Positions 1 through 8,872 of a stretch of 13,115 nucleotides of DNA are shown in pieces. The notes under the pieces were generated by a model. It was given only the letters and a program-made list of their open reading frames with translations. It was not told the origin of the DNA and did no database searches. A program made the position numbers and the translations under genes. Source of the DNA: Rodentolepis nana (taxonomy: Eukaryota; Platyhelminthes; Cestoda; Cyclophyllidea; Hymenolepididae); contig UZAE01014587.1 of NCBI GenBank assembly GCA_900617975.1, positions 238 to 13,352 of the forward strand, written 5' to 3'. Within the stretch, counting starts at the first letter, position 1; each line of letters starts with the position of its first letter.

Positions 1-1250
1 TTCTTGCTTCCCAGTATCTCTGGCTCTCTGTCGTTGTCTTTAGAGCTGGACACCGAATCAGGTGGGTCTTCTCCATTTCCTCCTGTAGGTTATATAGAGG
101 GCATGTGGGTTGAGTGTATTCTCCCAATCTGTGAAGGTGTTTTGCCAAGCAATCGTGTCCGGTACGTAGTCTAAACTCAATTATTGTTAACAAAAATTTT
201 GAATAAGCCTTTTAAAGATCACGAATAATGAAAATTTTCCTAAAACTCAATCCGTCCAATCAGATTAAGGCGTACATTTCTCTGCAATACATGACACGAA
301 TAAAGCCGCACAAAATTCGTAGTTCCTCATATTTCAAGAAAAATTTGAACTTTTACAGAATCCTAGACTATTTATTAAACTTCAGCTAATAATTTCATTC
401 CATGTTTTTTTGTTGAAATGGGGGTCCCCAGAACAAACAGCCACTTAAAGAATGAATTTTTCGAGGTAAAGTCTAACCACTTCAGAAGTTATTGGAACCT
501 AATTTTTAGGCTGGTAAATTCTAACAGAGACGACCGCTTACAAAGGAATTTCAAATCTCCACACTTTAAAAAACTTAAAGTTTTATTAGATTCGTTATAA
601 ATGAATCAGTTAAATATATGGATATAGAACATAGGCCATAGTAAAATATAATATTTAATTATATAACATCTACTTTAAACCCAAAGTCACGATTATTTAA
701 TATAATTGTTAACACGGTGATAATATTGAAATTCAATTTTTATCTAAATATTCACTCTCAATATCTTAGTCCATTTGGGACTCCTTTGAAGAAGTTTCGG
801 GTTTCGAACTTTTCACGACAGCCAAAGTATGTACCTCTTTTAGGCTTCATCCCTATTCATGACTCAATTGATTGGTTTTAAGGTTGCTTTACAAGTCAAT
901 AACTAGGCTTGTTTGCATATTCATGAAGCCTTAATTCTACTATTGAATCCAATTTTAAAGTCGAGCTATATTGTGACCCCTTCCAGAAATGGTAGTTGGA
1001 GGGAGATGTGGAAAGTACCAGAAAGGTGCCAGTACTGAAAAAGGGCTACCCAAGTTCCAAGGATCGATATGACTATTGAGAAATTTAACGTCTTTTTCCC
1101 CGATAAACAACTGACAGATAGGACAGTGGTACGAATTACTTGAGGTGCTAAATCAGAAAGTGTAGACACCACGAGATCGTTCAAGAGAGATGCTTTGCAC
1201 CATCATTTACATACATAGTAACATAGAGATCCCGATTTTTCTGTGAGATG
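1..1250. other. AT-rich stretch without a recognisable gene
   Basis: I see no convincing exon here. A 60-codon open frame at 418-600 (+) and a 72-codon frame at 966-1184 (-) have no recognisable motif and no good splice-site pair, and are of a length expected by chance. The segment could be intron of the myosin gene that becomes visible further on, or intergenic DNA. Nothing in the sequence separates these two. Confidence 0.5.
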
Positions 1251-1577
1251 ATTTATTTCAAACAGCAGACGTTTTGATAGTTATCACTAGCCCTTTAGCT
1301 GACTTCGGGTTTCACAGAGAGGGCAAGGAACATCAACGTGGCAAAATGTCGAGAGGGGGGGGGGAAGAAGAGTGATTCACAGATGTTAAAGAGACAGACA
1401 GACACAAAAGCAGAGAAAAGGTAAGACAAGTACTGTTGAAGTGGTCGAATATGGCAATCAGGGGGGGGGTCGTGGTAGTTTGAAGTGAGAAGTCAATAGC
1501 CGATTAATGGACTTTTTTGCGCATGAGTATGCGTTGCCCAGAGTTTACCATGTGGAGGTAAGTCATTCGCTCACGCC
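1251..1577 (-). mobile_element. SINE-like retroposon, copy 1 (degenerate)
   Basis: This is the oldest-looking of three related copies in the window (the others are near 11812-12127 and 12761-13090). Shared landmarks, read on the plus strand, are an ATTTATTTCA start, a CAGRCGTTTTGATAG block, CCCTTTAGCTGACTTCGGG, a purine-rich CAGACAGACACAAA stretch, GAGTATGCGTTGCC and TGTGGAGGTAAGTC near the other end. In minus orientation the ATTTATTT end becomes a short (AAAT)n tail, as in retroposons. This copy has two G homopolymers (1355-1364 and 1461-1469) that the other copies lack. I could not find a target-site duplication, which fits old age. No coding capacity is visible, so it is non-autonomous or a 5'-truncated LINE end. 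Confidence 0.75.
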
Positions 1578-1590
1578 TAATAGTCCAATA

Positions 1591-2039
1591 TCAATTGTAT
1601 AAAAAGATAACCGTGTAAATGTTAGTAATTGTTATAATTTGCAGTGGGTAAAACTTGTATTGAAGTAAAATAAAGTTCGATCTTTTACTGTGGCCATGCC
1701 CATTGCACCACTTTAATTTCGTATACAATATTTTTATATTAAGGGTCACCCAACGACAATGGTGGTATTTAAAGTACTTTCGTCGAATTTATAATTACCT
1801 TTTTATCCATTGCCATTAGATTCAAAAATGACATTTAAGTTCATTTGGCATTTAAGCGCAAAATGATTGATCTTTTGTCGTCTGAAAAAATTTTGATAAT
1901 TAATTAAAACTTTCAGGTTTAGTAGTACTAAAGGGAAGATTCTTCGGCACTGAAATTGTATCAACTTAAAGTTCATGCTTTTTTGGGTGAAGATGTGGTA
2001 GCCGATTTAGCTTCGAGACTCGTTATTTAAGAAGAATGG
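1591..2039. other. AT-rich stretch, nothing recognised
   Basis: No exon, RNA gene or repeat is recognised between the first retroposon copy and the GC-richer block that follows. It contains ordinary AT-rich non-coding sequence. Confidence 0.45.
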
Positions 2040-2461
2040 TCATGATAGGGGTTTTTAGCGGCTTGCCACACAAATAAGGCCTGATTTCTCCTCAGTTATC
2101 TCTACTGGCAAGATCCTCTAGTGTATGGAAGGGCTCTCGAAGTTGGCCAAGCTACGTCAACGATATATAGGGGGAAACAGAGGTATGGCGTGGAACACGT
2201 TTATTCGGTCTGTGTGTAACTGACATGGCGATTGACCATTGAATGCAATTTCGGTTGCGTTGATCTGCCGGGAATTTTGATTGGTAATTGGCTGAGAGGT
2301 CACTGCTCTCATGACCTCATTTGCTCCCTTGTGTGATTAGCACCACTGTCGTACGTAATGACTACGGGATAAGCAAGGCACCATTCTTTCCAGAATGTTC
2401 GAACGCGCATGGGATTCGTGGGTCCAGCTAGGCTAGCGGCATGTTCCTTACAGGATCATGA
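2040..2461. repeat. GC-richer block, probably an interspersed repeat of unknown class
   Basis: Base composition rises clearly against the AT-rich flanks and falls again after 2461. The block is bracketed by an exact 7-bp inverted pair, TCATGAT (2040-2046) and ATCATGA (2455-2461), though so short a pair may be chance. Inside are a TATA-like GATATATAGG near 2161 and, on the minus strand, an AATAAA near 2203, the sort of signals found in LTRs. No target-site duplication and no long open frame were found. The wording resembles dispersed cestode repeats I have seen, but this is memory, not a search. A solo LTR, a small DNA transposon or an unusual GC-rich intron segment are all possible. Confidence 0.35.
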
Positions 2462-2784
2462 ATCAGAAAATGCGAAATCGTCGTATAAACTTTTTTTGTG
2501 AAATCCTATATAATGCAAATAAAACTTTTTTAAAAAAATCGAATACTTTGATTTGCCATTGTCATATAAAGTTATAGGAATATTACTAATATTTTATCAT
2601 AAATCTGGATAAAGGGAGGTTTTTTCGGATTTTAATAGTTGAACTACTTCAAGAAAAGCAAAATGACATTAAATATGTGGAAGTCGGGCAAAATTAGATA
2701 AAAATAACAAATTTTAAAAAATTCGCTGATTTCGTTTATTATTTTTAAATATTAAGGAGGTTAAATTTGCGTAATTTAATTTAG
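2462..2784. other. AT-rich stretch, nothing recognised
   Basis: Very AT-rich sequence with no open frame of note. If the candidate exon that follows is real, this is the end of the intron before it. Confidence 0.4.
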
Positions 2785-2881
2785 CTTCATTAAGTGATCT
2801 TTTATTGAGATATGCCGATCATAGTAGAAGAATAACAATGGCTCCTCAACGCATGTTAGTGCAGAAAGCAGAATTTCACAG
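2785..2881 (+). CDS. Candidate upstream exon of the myosin gene (uncertain)
   Basis: An open frame runs from 2775 to a good donor (CACAG|GTAAAT) at 2881/2882. With the acceptor TTTAATTTAG at 2775-2784 the exon would encode about 32 residues, including the stretch MAPQRMLVQKAEFH, and would end in phase 2. The next exon can start at 3207 in phase 2, so the two join in frame. Against it: the acceptor lacks a strong pyrimidine tract, the peptide does not clearly match the motor segment expected just before switch II, and several other AGs (for example 2793-2794) could serve. An ATG at 2838 in a fair context (ACAATGG) could also make this a first coding exon, but a class XVIII motor should have hundreds of residues before this point. 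Confidence 0.25.
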
Positions 2882-3206
2882 GTAAATTTCATTTCAATAT
2901 ATTTTTTATTGAAAATAATTTATTAAATGAGCTATTTAGAACTTCATAGCATTAACGGAGATCTTATTCAATACTTTCCTAAAATTTATACTTCGATAAT
3001 TTAATATTTCAACTATCCTGTAAGGGAATGCAAAACGAGTCCATTAAAATTCCATGTTTTCACTTTAATAAAATGCTAAATTGCACTAATTAGGGACATA
3101 TAATAATTACAGTTGCTTTGCCTCATCTCATCTGAAATTGAGTTATTAATTTAACCTAATATTTACAAGACTTTCTAGCACTCTTTACTTTATTTTTACC
3201 CAAAAG

Positions 3207-3417
3207 AGCCTTGAATCCAAAATCCGGGGGGATCCTTCGGTCGAATTCAGAAGTTGAGTTTAGAGAACGGACAGCGCGAGTGGTTGTGGTGGATCCTCCA
3301 GGTTTGCAGACACCCGAAGCTGGTGGTCGAATGTCTGGCGGGAGTTTTGAAGATCTTCTCTACAATTATACCAACGAGTGCCTTTTGCAACTTTATCGAG
3401 ACTGTCAGTCGCACAGT
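3207..3417 (+). CDS. Unconventional myosin (class XVIII-like), motor exon with switch II and relay helix
   Basis: This exon encodes 70 full codons of a myosin motor domain. Residues 25-34 read VVVVDPPGLQ, the strand plus switch II loop that senses nucleotide in myosins (DxxGFE in conventional ones). Residues 46-65 read SFEDLLYNYTNECLLQLYRD, the relay helix. Class XVIII myosins have the same layout, with D-x-P-G-x-Q, a short Gly/Pro-rich linker (here TPEAGGRMSGG) and then SFEEL..NYT; the Q in place of the conventional switch II glutamate is a class XVIII trait and fits poor ATPase activity. The Phe of switch II is Leu here. The donor is CAGT|GTAAGT in phase 0. The acceptor is less certain: AG at 3205-3206 (used here), 3207-3208 or 3177-3178 are all open. 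The family is known for actin-tethering coiled-coil proteins; the tail is outside this window. Confidence 0.85.
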
Positions 3418-3808
3418 GTAAGTGGGAATAACATTTCAGTCGATTTATTACTTCATGTAATAGGCAGAATAAATCTAATTACTGGCTTTAAATTCACCTT
3501 TGGGATTAACAAATTGATGTCTTCCTTCAGGAAAGAAAACCTTACCACAAATTATCAAAAATAGGTGAAAGACTATCTATTACCATGGCTAAAATTATCG
3601 TTATAGTGAATAACGTATGGTTTGATTGATGCTTCAAACTATTAAATTGTTAACGATTGGCAGAGGAGTCTTACAACAGCTGTTTTAGATTTCGAGAATT
3701 AAAAAAATATTAATTAATAGGTTCCAGATGTCTACCTATTTACTTACTTTGTATCACTTGCTATCTGGTTAAATCACTTGTCTTTCTTAAATGGAAACAT
3801 CAAATATT

Positions 3809-4149
3809 CTATATATTTGTTTTTTGAATGACTGGGGCTTGTAAGTGGTTTTTTTCAAAGTCTTCTGTGATTTGCAAGCCGATATATGCAGGATGTTGGG
3901 TGAAAAAATTTACAATTTCATCAGGGATATGAAATACAAGATCTAATGGATTTAAAATATATCCAGTGGGTCAGAAAATTACACAGCTATCAGGAATTTT
4001 TACCTAAAATAACTGATATGTGTGTCTATCATAGCTTCAATCCAGTCCCGTTTCCTGTCAACTTCCTTCTAAAGGGTTTCGAAATCCGCTTTCAGTCTGC
4101 CCACTAATTTGCTGGCTTTTAGTGCTATGACATTGCTATAAGCACCCAT
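3809..4149 (-). pseudogene. Decayed protein-coding remnant, unknown family
   Basis: Read on the minus strand, this segment has protein-like composition in two consecutive frames. The first part runs from an ATG at 4149 and includes the stretches ALKASKLVGRLKADFETL, then a TAG, then KEVDRKRDWIEAMIDTHISY. After an apparent frameshift near 4000 the reading continues with IPDSCVIF, a TGA at 3971-3973, and then 53 uninterrupted codons to a TAG at 3809-3811, including FHIPDEIVNFF and LQITEDFEKNHLQAP. Two in-frame stops and one frameshift in about 113 codons mark it as dead. I do not recognise the family. It lies antisense within the first myosin intron and could be a processed pseudogene or a piece of a retrotransposon ORF. 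Confidence 0.55.
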
Positions 4150-4229
4150 TTCTCGATATCATCAAATACACACGTAATATTTTTTTAGGTTAAGATTTGT
4201 CAGAATGGCGAAATTCGAAGTTTAAGTAA

Positions 4230-4445
4230 TGGGTCTAGCACAGCCATAAAAATAATCTGAGTCGTGGCAGAGGTCGAATCTTGCTGCCATGCCTATGCCC
4301 TAATGGTGACTTCCCTCGTTCGTAATCCAGGGCTTAACTACTACAGCGGTCAGCAATTCCAGGTTGACGACTGAATTCAGCTTTACTTCCTTCTTGCCAA
4401 TTGGAAGAGGGAGTCATCACGTCACATCGCCTCGGGGAGGCGGAT
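4230..4445. repeat. GC-richer repeat-like block with tRNA-like A and B boxes
   Basis: The block stands out by composition from its surroundings. On the plus strand TAGCACAGCC (4236-4245) resembles an internal pol III A box, and GGTCGAATC (4272-4280) resembles a B box, with spacing close to that in tRNA genes. The B-box-like motif sits inside a 6-bp inverted pair TGGCAG/CTGCCA (4265-4270 and 4284-4289). No tRNA cloverleaf can be drawn, so this is at most a tRNA-derived SINE head or a chance match. The sequence resembles dispersed repeats I associate with diphyllobothriid tapeworms, from memory only. It separates two minus-strand coding remnants, so it may have inserted into one older element. 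Confidence 0.35.
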
Positions 4446-4458
4446 TAAGACACATATC

Positions 4459-4798
4459 CTAAAACTGGGCCAGTTTGGGTAAATTTAGTCTGCATGAATC
4501 AAGAATTGTGCCAAGTTGTGCCACCTGCTATTCTGCATGAGGGGCTTTTGATCTTGGCAAAATTGCTTCAAATGGAAAAAGAACTCGATTGTAGGTGCTT
4601 CGGCAGGATATCGGACTTTTGTCCAGAAGTTTCTCCGCATTTGCCAGACTATTTTCGAGAGCCTTTTAGTAGCGAATGTCTTTCACGGAAATCTGCCATG
4701 CGATTGACATTAGATTGTCTGTCTTGTTGCTTTCTTCCACTCACCGCAACCTCGTTGTCATAATTGTAATTCTCAGCTTCATGCCAGATTGTTTTCAC
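4459..4798 (-). pseudogene. Possible second decayed coding remnant, unknown family
   Basis: On the minus strand one frame is open from about 4813 to a TAG at 4649-4651 and includes IWHEAENYNYDNEVAVSG and RQSNVNRMADFRERHSLLKG. The frame next to it then takes over with SLANAEKLLDKSPISCRSTY and VLFPFEAILPRSKAPHAE, with a TAG at 4528-4530, and ends at a TAG at 4459-4461. This reads as a frameshifted dead gene, perhaps part of the same element as the remnant at 3809-4149. The opposite strand has an unbroken 89-codon frame over 4494-4763 that I judge to be its shadow because it is rich in Leu, Ser and Cys and has no motif; the choice between strands is not secure. Confidence 0.3.
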
Positions 4799-5011
4799 AG
4801 TGTAGATTGAGCATTAAGGGGTGAACCTGTACAATTTCTCCGAAAGCAGGTCGTTCACTTTCGTGTTTCAGACAGGTTCCAGTACCTCATTCTTGTTGTT
4901 ATCACGTTTGTGAATGAAGAAGAACTACAATTTTAAAGGAAGCGGATTGCGCGCGGAAATATTAGCATATCTGTAAAAACAAATACTACTCAGTAAATCT
5001 GATCACTGACA

Positions 5012-5034
5012 ATATATATATATATATATATATA
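5012..5034. repeat. (AT)n microsatellite
   Basis: An uninterrupted run of about eleven AT units lies in the first myosin intron. It is a simple repeat, likely length-polymorphic. Confidence 0.95.
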
Positions 5035-6320
5035 CGTTTTTAATAACTAATTCTGAAGTTATCTAGTATAAGGTAAACAAGAATGCAATAGTGTTAATCG
5101 GTTGGATCGTATTGAAGCAAGTTCCACGGAGCTCAAAAGATGTGCAGTATTTTGACTAACAAAATGACTAACCAGAAACGTTTTTACGGTCAAAAAACTG
5201 TGTTTGGATTCAGCAGATTTAAGGAAATAAGGCGTGCAATCGAATTAAAAAGTTTTCGAAGATTGGATTTCGATGATACTTCAATTTTTGAAATTAAAAA
5301 GTTGATAATTACTACCGGTTTATAATATATTTCCTTTACACATGAGCTTATGAGAAATCAGTATTACTCATGGCTTAAAGTACTCATTTCCCTCGGCCAC
5401 TTTAAGCACCTTTGTTAGAGTTAGTGGAATGTACAATGTGGCCTCAACATCAATAGAGGATACTAATGCACCTCATTATTCAAAATTAATTTGAAAGTTC
5501 AGCCAAGTCACATTGGAGTGAGCTTAAATTAGTATGCCATCATCTGAATTAAACGTCAAAACACTTTAACTAAACAACAACACGCGATTTACTTTAGTCA
5601 TCGTCAATATTAACTTCGACCTTTGCGAAGTAAGCGAGATACAATTTACTTATTCTTTTTGGCAATGCTTTACAAAACCACCTGGATATAAGACAATTTC
5701 TTTAAAGATTAGCAAGAAATCGTTTTTGCCTATAGTGTCGATTCAAAAAATACTAGATCGAGTGTAGTTAATAACTGTACTGACATTGCAAGATTTTGAG
5801 GAAACTGTTTCAAAATGAAATACCGTCTGTTTCACGGTATTTAATTTGATTGAGGATAATCTTTTCCTTGTCCTGGAGAATTCCTGATTGGTTTAGACCG
5901 GCAGGCGTATTTGGTGTCATTCCTCGTTACATTACCTTGAGGTGATATCTAGAATACGATTGGGATATGAGGTATTTAGTCTCAAAAGTGGAGAAATTTT
6001 AACATAGCTACGGTTGTGTAAAGAGTCTTTTTGACTTCAAGACCTTAATTTTCAGGCTGTTTGATTGGTAGTTACCTCACAAGGCAAGAGAATACAAAGC
6101 ATGTAAATTCGTTTTGCCGTATAAGGAAGAATAGAACTTACTTGTTTGTTAGTACACACCAAAGCATATTTTTTGTTCTAAATATTTTCATTGTACTTTC
6201 ACATTAAATTTCAAGTATCTACTTACTAATTATAATAATTATATACCCCGCTCTCCCTTGTGACTTGTTTAACTTGGATCCTGTAAGGGGTTGCCGGTTT
6301 AATAACTGACCTTGTATTCA

Positions 6321-6339
6321 GCGGCTTAAGAGGAGCCGC
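6321..6339. other. GC hairpin within intron
   Basis: GCGGCT and AGCCGC form a perfect 6-bp stem around a 7-base loop (TAAGAGG). It sits about 140 bp upstream of the acceptor of the second firm exon, within a slightly GC-richer patch (6245-6390) that may be repeat-derived. No function can be assigned. Confidence 0.5.
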
Positions 6340-6482
6340 ATATAGGTATGTTCTTAATTTGTCGGAAATGAGGATAGCGGCGCTCTATTTATATTCTTAA
6401 TCTGGTTGGAACACTTGTACACATTAATCATACTTTGACCTTTAATGTCTTGCACCTTTTCTTCTTCTTCTTAAATTAATAG

Positions 6483-6554
6483 GATGAAAGTGGGAATATT
6501 CGTTGCGAGAATCCTGACTTTGTTGACTTCCTTGATAGTCCACCAGAAAGTCCA
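6483..6554 (+). CDS. Class XVIII-like myosin, short motor exon after the relay helix
   Basis: This 72-base exon encodes 24 codons and is phase 0 at both ends. It reads DESGNIRC, then ENPDFVDFLDSPPESP. It follows the relay-helix exon and matches in position the class XVIII segment in which an Asn-Ile pair is followed by an acidic F-D-x-PD/EPP stretch. Relative to vertebrate MYO18A the distance from the NYT of the relay helix to this Asn-Ile is only about four residues shorter, so no exon seems to be missing between them. The acceptor has an excellent pyrimidine tract (TCTTCTTCTTC, just before AATAG) and the donor is TCCA|GTAAGT. The exon is too short to identify alone; position, phase and splice sites carry the call. 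Confidence 0.75.
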
Positions 6555-8872
6555 GTAAGTCTGTCTTTTCTGTTTACTCTTCATCATTTTTTTAAAAAAT
6601 CCCTATTGGCATATTAAAGGGGTAAGTAAAGTTGACTGAAAGGTCATATCAAGAGAGAAAACGCCTGGAATGGTATTATTGATTAATAAAATTATTAATT
6701 ATTAGATGATTATAGTCTAGCTGTATTCGGAACAAATTATATTACTTTCTAATCCTTTTTTTCCTATTAAATATAAGCTCCCTTTGTTTGAATTAACTTA
6801 ATTTAATCCGATTGGGTTAATAAGTTTCTCTAAAAGTGGTAGTTGAATAGCATACAATTTGGTGTCTACATCAATGCCTCAAATATGTAGTAACAAAATG
6901 ATTTCCAAACATAAAAGTAATGTGTTGATAAACCGGATATTCTTAGCAATATTATTAATATAATCATTTAATGAAATGTTATTAATTTAATTGGTTAAAT
7001 AAAGAATGTTATTGACCTCTTGAAAACACATAATCAAAAAATTAAAACTTGAGACATTGAAAGGCATTATTGAGGGATGAAAATGCAGTGATCCTAAACA
7101 TTAAACTGAAAGAAATCTACTCCTTCCAATTTAAGGCTAGAAGTTTATTTATTTCAAGAGAACGGAACTCAACTCTATTCCAAGCTCTCCAAACTGAACT
7201 CGATGGTGTTAAAGCGAAAATCCCAAATTCGTTCCTGCATTATCAAACCCATAAAATTTATAAATGAAAAACGTTTTCTGGAAAATCAATAATTGTTGTA
7301 ATGGGTAAAGAGGAAAGTACTTTTATTTAATCGGATTACTTAATAACAGTTTGGGAATCCCAAATTCCTTTGCAAAATCGAGAATCTCGTGGCTATGGTA
7401 CGACTATAGATTAATGTTGTAACCAAAAGTGATGATTACATTTGAATAGAAAGTGAAAATATAATATGGGTGATTCATCCATTAGGACAGGTGCTTGCAG
7501 TTCATCACCTAATACAAAACACACGTTTTTTTCTTTTAAAAATGATCTACGAATAGTTAAATCAATATCTATACTTATTTATGACGTAAAAGGTGTAATT
7601 TAAAAGACAATCTGTTGAATTTGAATCACGGAAATGAGAAAATAGTCTTTTTTGATAATTTATTTATATCGTTTTAGCAGAGATATTCGGTGGTAATAGA
7701 TGTGACGTAAGGTGTCTCAAAGCGTGCACATTAAAGATAATTAATTTGAAATTTAGATCTAAATAAGGTAAATCAAGTTCATTTAATATCATATTTGCCT
7801 TTGGCAATGGAAAATTACTAATATATATTCCAGTTTCAAAATTCTAACTAAAATGGCAAAATAAGTAGATGAGAGATGAAATGAGGGAGGGGAGGGGAGG
7901 GGAGGGGGGTGTAGGGTCGTCAAGTGTATTAAAATTTGACGTCTGAAACTTTAGGTTGTCTACGCTTCATATAAGAAGACCAATTCACATAGCAAAATGC
8001 AAATTTTCCGATGATCGGTTTTATAAAAGTTTAAAAGATATTTAAATACTCTAATGCTTAAAGCAATAAAAGTAATTTGTTTAAGTCTGTTTAAAAGTGT
8101 AACGATTTGAAAAACAATTTAAATTTATTGCGTTTAAATAAGCCATATTTCCACACTGGGTCTTTTAATTAGCATTTACAATAGAAAATTTAAATTTGTC
8201 TTCATTGTTTTTTTTACGTTTGATATGAACTGTTTTTAAATAAAAAAATAAACTATAGATAGGATTTTTTTCTAATTCCCAAAACTTTTGAAATTGATGC
8301 TTACTAATTAAAAATAAATAAATTAGTTACCCATTAGATTCAGTTATGCACTTAGTTCAATTTCAATAAACAGTTAAAATAAGCTTACAAAACAGAGAAT
8401 ATGTCACCTCTGTTTCAAAGAGCTCACATTTGTTGAGCTAAAAAGGAAATCGCATCGTAAATGACTTTTTCAAATTTCTGATGTGATATTATTAATATCC
8501 AAGTCTGAATATTACAAATTGGTGGTTAATTAGAGCGCAATTATAAACAGCCCAAAGACATCGATGATCATAGATAACACAGGCATATTTTCTGAGTCAT
8601 TAGAAGGCTGAATAGAGTAAAAAATGGAGAATAAAAAAGTTGCTGCTTTCATGTACACTTAGGGAGGCGAGATGGTGAAATACATTGATTGCCCTCAATT
8701 TGGGCAGACATTAAAAGATGAAATATCATTTTGAATAAGAAGCAATTGGTTAGGAAACATTTAGGGAGCAATCTAGAGCTCCCTTTTCAGCCCTCATTGC
8801 AGCCTGAGTTGGGTTAACGGAGTAGGGGCCATCGAAGTACGCACAAATTGACCTCTTCTTTCCACAAAACAG
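6555..8872 (+). other. Second intron of the myosin gene (2,318 bp)
   Basis: The intron is phase 0, bounded by GTAAGT and by a pyrimidine-rich acceptor ending ACAAAACAG. Except for a G-run array it is very AT-rich, and I see no exon, RNA gene or repeat in it. A 65-codon open frame at 7070-7267 (+) has no motif, and adding it as an exon would break a good protein alignment. Confidence 0.65.
7885..7916 (+). other. G-run array, predicted G-quadruplex on the plus strand
   Basis: Five successive G runs of 3 to 6 bases are separated by single A bases, followed after a short gap by a sixth run. This meets the usual four-run G-quadruplex pattern with one-base loops, the most stable type. It lies on the sense strand of the second intron, so it could form in the pre-mRNA as well as in DNA. 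It may have grown by slippage of a GGGGA unit. Confidence 0.8.

Larger units (their letters stand above)
3418..6482 (+). other. First firm intron of the myosin gene (3,065 bp)
   Basis: The intron is bounded by GTAAGT at its 5' end and by a CTTCTTCTTCTT-type pyrimidine tract ending in AATAG at its 3' end. It is phase 0. The alignment across the junction is nearly gapless against class XVIII myosins, so no further exon is needed here. Its contents are listed separately: two decayed minus-strand coding remnants, a repeat-like block between them, a TA microsatellite and a GC hairpin. The stretches 3418-3808, 4814-5011 and 5035-6320 are otherwise AT-rich with nothing recognised; a 61-codon frame at 5140-5325 (+) has no motif or usable splice sites. 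Confidence 0.7.

Noticed and set aside
418..600. 60-codon open frame on the plus strand
   Set aside because: No motif, no clear splice sites or promoter, and a length expected by chance over a window of this size.
966..1184. 72-codon open frame on the minus strand
   Set aside because: No recognisable family and no usable splice sites; it includes ordinary hydrophobic stretches but no convincing signal peptide or domain.
4494..4763. 89-codon open frame on the plus strand
   Set aside because: Leu/Ser/Cys-rich with no motif, and it does not fit between two myosin exons that already align without a gap; the opposite strand looks more protein-like. Not fully excluded.
5140..5325. 61-codon open frame on the plus strand
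   Set aside because: Lys/Phe/Ile-rich as expected for AT-rich chance frames; no match to the myosin motor and no strong acceptor.
7070..7267. 65-codon open frame on the plus strand
   Set aside because: No motif; adding it between the second and third firm exons would break the alignment with class XVIII myosins.
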